Shown in pieces: positions 52,089-57,047 of a stretch of DNA of 57,047 bases. Position 1 is the first letter of the stretch, and each line of letters starts with the position of its first letter. The position numbers were made by a program, and so were the translations under genes. The notes below the pieces were generated by a model. That model was not told the DNA's origin. It saw nothing but the letters and a program-made list of their open reading frames with translations, and did no database searches. Source of the DNA: Lachnospiraceae bacterium (lineage in GTDB: Bacteria > Bacillota > Clostridia > Lachnospirales > Lachnospiraceae); the NCBI GenBank assembly GCA_024683645.1, contig JAIKYA010000149.1, positions 1-57,047 on the forward strand, in the 5' to 3' direction.

Positions 52089-52552
52089 GATCTTTCCTTT
52101 TCCTTTATAAATAATACAGCCAGCATAAATACAAGTATAAATGCGGGCCAGCCAAAGCCGGTCAGATAAAACAGGGCTTCGGGACGTATCTCGTCGTTGA
52201 GTCCCAGCATAAACAGGTCACAGCCTATCATCGCCGCAAACATAAGAAAGCTTGTGATGAGTGCAATGACTACATAGAAAAACTTCATGAACGAACCTTC
52301 TTTTCTGAAGCTGCGCACTACGTTTTTGAAATACTTTATATATGCGTAATATACAAATGCGGCAAACATCACCACGCCGAGAATATATGTCAGGATATTG
52401 TATCTGTAGATGGTTCCCGCAAACAGTATCCCTCTGTAATTCTCTCCCGTCCCCCGGCACGCAAACTGGAGCGTTCCGGAGAAAGCCGATACGATAATGA
52501 CGCAGAGCATAAACAGAAATTCAGCTCCGAGGAGTTTCAGTTTTTCTTTCAT
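52085..52552 (-). CDS. Small integral membrane protein of unknown function
   Basis: A 155-residue protein with four likely membrane segments (about residues 9-30, 52-72, 90-112, 128-150) and basic loops on what would be the cytoplasmic side (KYFKNVVRSFRKEG). No signal peptide or catalytic motif is seen, and I do not recognise the family. It overlaps both the GH127-like gene and prmA by 4 bases. This is an unexpected link between a glycosidase and a ribosome modification gene. Confidence 0.82.
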   Translation of the reverse strand: MKEKLKLLGAEFLFMLCVIIVSAFSGTLQFACRGTGENYRGILFAGTIYRYNILTYILGVVMFAAFVYYAYIKYFKNVVRSFRKEGSFMKFFYVVIALITSFLMFAAMIGCDLFMLGLNDEIRPEALFYLTGFGWPAFILVFMLAVLFIKEKERS

Positions 52553-54390
52553 TCTTTATGATCCTTCATTGTAAAGTATACCGTATACTCTTCATCCGCC
52601 ACATCGTAAAGTGCCTTCAGTTCAAAGTTCACCGGCTGGTTTATCGTCACATAGGAATTCTGCTTCCATACATAAGATGTATAGGTATGTTCCGTTCTCT
52701 GATAAAGCGCGCTCTCCAGGCCGCCCTTCAGCTCTATGCCGCAGTCCTTATCGGTAAGTCCCGCGAGCACTATGGGGCCGTCTACCAGAGCACTCAGTTC
52801 GGGCCTGTCGGGAAGTGCTTCTGCAACCACCTGTGATGCAAAAACGACACCGATGGTAAACTTTCCTTTACCTATGTTTTTAACCACGATCTGGTCTTTA
52901 ACAATTTCAAAACTCAGCTCAGCGTTATCCCTGATAACTACCGAGGGCTCACCTACACACCATTTCGGTATCCTGAGTTTCAGCTCAAAAGCTTTATCAT
53001 CTTCATTTTCGATCTCGAATTTCAGTGACCACCTCGAACGCTCTCCGCCCGAATGCTCATCAAACAGAACCTGATTGTTATAGCTGAGCATATCCGTTGC
53101 CTGACTCAGCTTTATCTTTCTGCCACCCAGTTCTATCTCTGCTTTTGACGGGATATACTGTGCAACACTCACGCTGTCCTCTTTCTCATCCGTGTAGTAG
53201 ATAAGGTTCGGATACAGCGTAGGTGCCTGCACCATGGTTCCCGAGCAGCACCAGAAATCATGCCTCTTGCTGCCCCATTTTTTCTTTGCTCCGGCTCTGA
53301 GTGAGAGGAAATATGCCGGCATGCCGGTGAAGCGGTTCTGCTGTGCAAGGAACCCGTTATATATCGCTCTCTCTATATAATCCTGATATTTGTTATCTCC
53401 TGTCCATCTGTACAGATACTCCGCAGTTCTTACCATGTTGTATACCGTACAGAATTCCTGATCACTGTCACTTATATACTGCCCCATCTTTTTAAGCGGT
53501 ATCCAGAACTCGCCTGCATTGGCTCCTGTAGTAGCAAACATGCCTCTTTCCGTAACGGCATTCTCCCAGAATCTCTCTGTTACTTTTCTGAAATACTCTT
53601 TTTCTTTTTCATCCTCAAGCACCTCGTAAAGCCTTGCCGAACCGTGCGATACTGGGATGCTGGAGTTGGCGTGTTCATCGGAAAGAACGTCATCGTTCTT
53701 CTCCAGTTTCTTATACAGACCGTTGTTCTTATATGCATCAATAAGTGTCTTATATTTTTCTTTACCTGTGAGCGCGTACAGCTCCGCCCACTCTTCGAGC
53801 ATACCGCCCTGCTCTCCCTTGTAGACTATATTCGGATCTATCGCATCCATCTTAGGTACCCACTCGAGATACCAGTCAGCCAGTTTATCCACTATATCGA
53901 GAGCCTGCTCATTTCCGGCATATCTGTAAGCATCAACGAGACCCATTATGGTCTTGTGCATCGTATACTGCGGTGACCAGATGTATTCGTCATATGCGAG
54001 GGCATTCATGTATTTTTCGGGAATGGAGCCTACCCATCTGCCTCCGTTCTTTTCCTGGCAGCGGGCCAGTTCGGAAACTATCTTATCCAGCTTTATCTTA
54101 AGCTCCTTGTCTCTGTCGCTTGCAACAAAAGCTGCCGCAGCAGAGAGCCAGTGTCCGAGGAAATGTCCTCGCAGCTGACCGCAGGGTGCTTCCCAGCCCC
54201 AGTGCAGGTTTATCGCATTCGGATCATGTACCTGCTGTGCACCGGGCACTATTATGCAGGCCTCCAGATAGAAATTCTGTAACAGACAGGTGTTATCCAG
54301 TTCCAGCAGATAATTGCGGTCCAGATTCATACGCTCACGGAATACTCCCCCCGTTACCTGTACACTTCCGTTTTTTGCTTTTTTTAACAT
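52549..54390 (-). CDS. GH127-family (DUF1680) glycosidase, beta-L-arabinofuranosidase-like
   Basis: A 613-residue intracellular glycoside hydrolase with no signal peptide. The (alpha/alpha)6 barrel occupies about residues 15-415 and beta domains follow. Zinc/catalytic landmarks of GH127 are present: the E-x-C of QEFCTVYNMVR near 318 and the CC pair of FWCCSGTM near 390, the family's Cys nucleophile region. PGAQQVHD, GWEAPCGQLRGHFLGHWLSA and SGGER segments also fit. The typical substrate is beta-L-arabinofuranoside from plant glycans. It is the first gene of an operon with prmA, rsmE and a two-component system; GGAGAGGG precedes the ATG. Confidence 0.9.
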   Translation of the reverse strand: MLKKAKNGSVQVTGGVFRERMNLDRNYLLELDNTCLLQNFYLEACIIVPGAQQVHDPNAINLHWGWEAPCGQLRGHFLGHWLSAAAAFVASDRDKELKIKLDKIVSELARCQEKNGGRWVGSIPEKYMNALAYDEYIWSPQYTMHKTIMGLVDAYRYAGNEQALDIVDKLADWYLEWVPKMDAIDPNIVYKGEQGGMLEEWAELYALTGKEKYKTLIDAYKNNGLYKKLEKNDDVLSDEHANSSIPVSHGSARLYEVLEDEKEKEYFRKVTERFWENAVTERGMFATTGANAGEFWIPLKKMGQYISDSDQEFCTVYNMVRTAEYLYRWTGDNKYQDYIERAIYNGFLAQQNRFTGMPAYFLSLRAGAKKKWGSKRHDFWCCSGTMVQAPTLYPNLIYYTDEKEDSVSVAQYIPSKAEIELGGRKIKLSQATDMLSYNNQVLFDEHSGGERSRWSLKFEIENEDDKAFELKLRIPKWCVGEPSVVIRDNAELSFEIVKDQIVVKNIGKGKFTIGVVFASQVVAEALPDRPELSALVDGPIVLAGLTDKDCGIELKGGLESALYQRTEHTYTSYVWKQNSYVTINQPVNFELKALYDVADEEYTVYFTMKDHKE

Positions 54391-54415
54391 AACCCTCTCC
54401 TTTGCTTTCCGATAT

Positions 54416-54444
54416 ATTCCATGGCCGTTTCAGGCGCATTTCAA
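54416..54444 (-). promoter_or_regulatory. Probable promoter of the GH127-prmA-rsmE operon
   Basis: Minus strand: -35 TTGAAA (54439-54444), 17-base spacer, -10 TGGAAT (54416-54421). The -10 matches at 4 of 6. It is about 25 bases upstream of the ATG, with GGAGAGGG as ribosome binding site. Confidence 0.45.
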
Positions 54445-54483
54445 CAAATAAAATAGTACCACAAGCCGGCCGATAGTTCAACG

Positions 54484-54512
54484 AAAAAACCCGCGTCGGA
54501 AGGCGCGGGTTT
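54484..54512 (-). terminator. Terminator of the metY-cysK operon
   Basis: ACCCGCG-CCTTCCGA-CGCGGGT hairpin followed on the minus strand by six T, about 20 bases past the cysK stop. Confidence 0.88.
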
Positions 54513-54532
54513 ACTTCGCATTATTCTGTTCC

Positions 54533-55465
54533 TTATTCCGAGAAAAGAGCTGTGGAATAGTATCTGTCACCGCTGTCGGGAAGCAGGGCTACTATCACCT
54601 TGCCCTCATTTTCGGGCTTCTTTGCAAACTCGATAGCCGCAAAAAGTGCTGCTCCTGAGGATATACCTACGGAAATACCTTCCTTCTTTGCCAGGTATCT
54701 GGCTGTTGCAAATGCATCCTCATTGGGTGCCTTGAATACTTCGTCATAAACCTTTGTGTTCAGTACATCGGGAACGAAGCCTGCGCCTATACCCTGTATC
54801 TTATGTGCACCTGCTCTGCCTTCTGAAAGCACCGGTGAATCTGCCGGCTCAAGTGCGACTACCTTCACTGCGGGATTCTGCTCCTTTAAGTATTCACCCG
54901 TTCCGGTAACCGTTCCGCCGGTTCCCACACCCGCGATGAATATGTCTACTTTACCGTCCGTGTCTTTCCATATCTCCGGACCTGTTGTAGCCTTGTGTAC
55001 CGCAGGATTGGCGGGATTGATGAACTGTCCGGGGATAAATGAGCCGGGTATCTCTTTGGAAAGTTCCTCAGCCTTTGCTATGGCACCCTTCATACCCTTT
55101 GCACCCTCGGTGAGCACTATCTCCGCACCGTAAGCCTTCAGTATGTTCCTTCTCTCCACACTCATGGTCTCAGGCATCGTGAGGATGATCCTGTATCCCT
55201 TTGCAGCTGCAATGGAGGCAAGACCTATACCTGTATTGCCGCTGGTGGGTTCGATTATCACCGAACCCTCTTTTAACAGCCCTTTTTCCTCGGCGTCCTC
55301 TATCATAGCCTTGGCAATACGGTCTTTTACGCTTCCTGCCGGATTGAAGTACTCAAGCTTTACCAAAACGGTAGCCTTCAGTCCCAGATCCTTCTCGATA
55401 TTCGTGACCTCTACCAGAGGTGTGTTTCCTATAAGTCCGAGTGTTCCTTTATAAATATTTGACAT
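54533..55465 (-). CDS. cysK: Cysteine synthase A (O-acetylserine sulfhydrylase)
   Basis: PLP enzyme of 310 residues forming cysteine from O-acetylserine and sulfide. Visible are the PLP lysine in [11 protein letters not shown] near residue 42, [11 protein letters not shown] near 70, ILTMPETMS near 94, the phosphate loop [12 protein letters not shown] near 180, and GISSGAAL near 268. Length is typical. It follows metY by 30 bases, and a terminator ends the pair. Together they can make cysteine and homocysteine directly from sulfide. Confidence 0.96.
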   Translation of the reverse strand: MSNIYKGTLGLIGNTPLVEVTNIEKDLGLKATVLVKLEYFNPAGSVKDRIAKAMIEDAEEKGLLKEGSVIIEPTSGNTGIGLASIAAAKGYRIILTMPETMSVERRNILKAYGAEIVLTEGAKGMKGAIAKAEELSKEIPGSFIPGQFINPANPAVHKATTGPEIWKDTDGKVDIFIAGVGTGGTVTGTGEYLKEQNPAVKVVALEPADSPVLSEGRAGAHKIQGIGAGFVPDVLNTKVYDEVFKAPNEDAFATARYLAKKEGISVGISSGAALFAAIEFAKKPENEGKVIVALLPDSGDRYYSTALFSE

Positions 55466-55495
55466 GATCTTATCCTCCTATGACAGCTACCTATT

Positions 55496-56776
55496 TTACA
55501 CTGCTGCAAATCCTTTTTCAAGGTCTGCGATGATATCGTCTACATGCTCGGTCCCGATGGAAAGACGGATGGTATTTCTGTTGATGCCCTGATCCTTCAG
55601 TTCCTCATCGGTAAGCTGTGAGTGAGTTGTTGATGCGGGATGGATGACCAGGCTCTTCACATCCGCAACATTTGCAAGAAGCGAGAAGATGCTCAGGTTA
55701 TCTATGAACTTCCATGCTTCTTCCTGGCCTCCCTTTATATCGAAGGTGAAGATCGATGCCCCGCCGTTAGGGAAATACTTATTATATAATTCATGATCCG
55801 GATGATCTGCAAGTGACGGATGATTTACTTTCTCCACCTTGGGATGTTTGCTTAAGAAATCAACAACCTTCTTTGTATTCTCGGCATGTCTCTCAAGCCT
55901 GAGTGAGAGTGTCTCAACACCCTGCAGAAGCAGGAATGCATTGAAAGGTGAAATGGTAGCACCGGTATCTCTTAAGAGGATGGCTCTTATATATGTTACA
56001 AAAGCAGCCGGGCCTACCACATCATAGAAGGATACTCCGTGATAGCTGGGGTTGGGATCCGCTATAGCGGGATATTTTCCGCTTGCCTTCCAGTTGAACT
56101 TGCCTGCTTCGACTATTATACCGCCGAGAGTGGTACCGTGCCCGCCGATGAACTTGGTAGCAGAGTGAACAACAATGTCTGCGCCGTGCTCGATGGGTCT
56201 GATAAGATAAGGTGTTCCGAAAGTATTGTCTATAACCAGGGGAAGACCGTGCTTATGTGCTATCTCTGCGATAGCGTCTATATCGGGAATATCACTGTTG
56301 GGATTTCCGAGAGTCTCAAGATAGATCGCTCTTGTGTTTTCTTTGATCGCGCCCTCTACCTCAGCAAGATCATGAGCGTTAACGAAAGTAGTTTCGATCC
56401 CGTACTGGGGAAGTGTATGTGCAAGGAGGTTGTAACTTCCACCGTAGATAGTCTTCTGTGCAACGATGTGCCCGCCGTTTGCAGCAAGCGCTTCGATCGT
56501 ATATGTGATGGCTGCTGCTCCGGAGGCAAGTGCAAGTGCTGCGCTGCCGCCTTCAAGGGCTGCTATTCTTTTTTCCAGCACATCCTGTGTGGAGTTGGTC
56601 AGACGTCCGTAGATGTTTCCTGCATCTGCCAGGCCGAAACGGTCTGCTGCGTGCTTGCTGTTATGGAAAACGTATGAAGTCGTCTGATAAATAGGTACCG
56701 CTCTGGAATCTGTTGCAGGATCTGCCTGTTCCTGACCTACGTGTAACTGTAATGTTTCAAATCTGTACTCACTCAT
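55496..56776 (-). CDS. metY: O-acetylhomoserine sulfhydrylase
   Basis: PLP enzyme of 426 residues that makes homocysteine from O-acetylhomoserine and sulfide. Family motifs are TLQLHVGQEQADPATDSRA (start), the YGRLTNSTQDVLEKRIAALEGG region (parts: YGRLTNST, IAALEGG), DNTFGTPYLIRP near 186, and the PLP lysine in VHSATKFIGGHGTTLGG near 208. Length and the GGHGTT signature favour MetY over cystathionine-gamma-synthase. A GGAG site precedes the ATG. It is co-oriented with cysK 30 bases downstream. No SAM riboswitch was seen in front of it; repeat copy B lies there instead. Confidence 0.94.
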   Translation of the reverse strand: MSEYRFETLQLHVGQEQADPATDSRAVPIYQTTSYVFHNSKHAADRFGLADAGNIYGRLTNSTQDVLEKRIAALEGGSAALALASGAAAITYTIEALAANGGHIVAQKTIYGGSYNLLAHTLPQYGIETTFVNAHDLAEVEGAIKENTRAIYLETLGNPNSDIPDIDAIAEIAHKHGLPLVIDNTFGTPYLIRPIEHGADIVVHSATKFIGGHGTTLGGIIVEAGKFNWKASGKYPAIADPNPSYHGVSFYDVVGPAAFVTYIRAILLRDTGATISPFNAFLLLQGVETLSLRLERHAENTKKVVDFLSKHPKVEKVNHPSLADHPDHELYNKYFPNGGASIFTFDIKGGQEEAWKFIDNLSIFSLLANVADVKSLVIHPASTTHSQLTDEELKDQGINRNTIRLSIGTEHVDDIIADLEKGFAAV

Positions 56777-56850
56777 TTTCTTATCTCCTTTTTTTCTTTT
56801 TTGTTTTGATTTTTCTGGTTTATATCTTCGTTATGCTTTTTCGTTTTTTC

Positions 56851-56988
56851 AGAACAAAGCGTTCCGCTTGCGGAACGCTAGCGCCGAGCGCGGTTGCCGA
56901 AGGCAACATTTTCCTCTCGCGCGAGTGCGCATCCCGCCCGGAGGGCTTTTTGCTTTATGGAAATTCCAGAGGAGTTTCCTATAAAGTA
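56851..56988 (+). repeat. 138-bp multi-hairpin intergenic repeat, copy B
   Basis: 137 of 138 bases match copy A at 23828-23965; the difference is GGAATTTCC in A versus GGAGTTTCC in B. It lies just upstream of metY, about 75 bases before the ATG. The same plus-strand orientation as copy A is kept. Both copies are open in one reading frame for 46 codons, but they lack a consistent start and ribosome binding site. Confidence 0.9.
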
Positions 56989-57014
56989 AAAAACGAGAGC
57001 TTGTTCTCAAGCTC
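56988..57014 (-). terminator. Terminator of a gene or RNA beyond the right edge
   Basis: On the minus strand GAGCTT-GAGAAC-AAGCTC is followed closely by six T. It would end a transcript entering from outside the window. Just before it the sequence AGTCAGAAGCCAGTTGCC faintly recalls the 3' end of a cobalamin riboswitch, but the available 30 bases do not support a call. Confidence 0.6.
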
Positions 57015-57047
57015 CCGGGCAACTGGCTTCTGACTCTTTACTTACAA

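Noticed and set aside
56777-56850. SAM riboswitch before metY
   Set aside because: The leader is a simple A/T-rich stretch with none of the S-box motifs seen before metK.

Overview
The window looks like a chromosomal segment of a low-to-mid GC Gram-positive anaerobe of the class Clostridia, most likely the family Lachnospiraceae. This rests on type III glutamine synthetase, an S-box (SAM-I) riboswitch in front of metK, Firmicutes-type gene orders (ireB-ruvX-DUF1292, coaX-dusB-greA-lysS, dnaE-pfkA), RNase J, YlbF, and a family of short multi-hairpin intergenic repeats. No species is named. No rRNA, tRNA or CRISPR array was seen. All but one of the supported genes lie on the minus strand, so transcription runs from high to low coordinates in long, tightly packed operons with many 1-17 base overlaps.

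Layout from left to right. 1-5190: an AT-rich type III restriction-modification operon (mod, res and a third gene of unknown function running off the left edge) that abuts the 3' end of lysS and looks horizontally acquired. 5192-12867: one housekeeping operon, transcribed nfeD - SPFH - argF - birA - small unknown gene - coaX - dusB - greA - lysS, from a promoter at 12939-12967. 12868-13508: a gene-free region of tandem and nested inverted repeats. 13509-14681: a secreted SleB/SH3 cell-wall hydrolase whose promoter has two perfect DnaA boxes just upstream and WalR-like repeats in its leader. 14903-23628: a secreted beta-helix protein, then dnaE - pfkA - SpoU methyltransferase - proC. 24024-25473: metK under a SAM-I riboswitch with a clear promoter and terminator.

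25540-44616 is a very compact minus-strand run: mtaB - ireB - ruvX - DUF1292 - RNase J - ylbF - MltG-like - trmR - trhP - type III glutamine synthetase - DRE-TIM aldolase - ThDP enzyme - HAD phosphatase - tail-anchored coiled-coil protein - XRE/cupin regulator - LysM/G5/M23 peptidase - murA - HD-GYP. The right part matches the conserved Firmicutes yrzL-yrrK-yrzB-yrrL-yrrM-yrrN neighbourhood (RNA processing and tRNA modification). The middle adds a small metabolic cassette that is hard to assign. murA has its own perfect TTGACA-17-TATAAT promoter.

44679-44918 holds the only plus-strand gene, an HPr-fold protein without the phospho-histidine, with its own promoter and terminator. 45028-54390 is a second mixed operon: GH127-type glycosidase - small membrane protein - prmA - rsmE - cysteine desulfurase - hybrid histidine kinase - LytTR regulator - thiI. 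The right end carries metY - cysK (sulfur assimilation).

The strongest leads for something new are the unknown third gene of the type III R-M operon together with an EF-hand-like loop inside Res, the GSIII-aldolase-ThDP-HAD cassette coupled to a coiled-coil/regulator/peptidase set, the histidine-less HPr-like protein, the DnaA-box promoter of the cell-wall hydrolase, and two structured intergenic repeat families.
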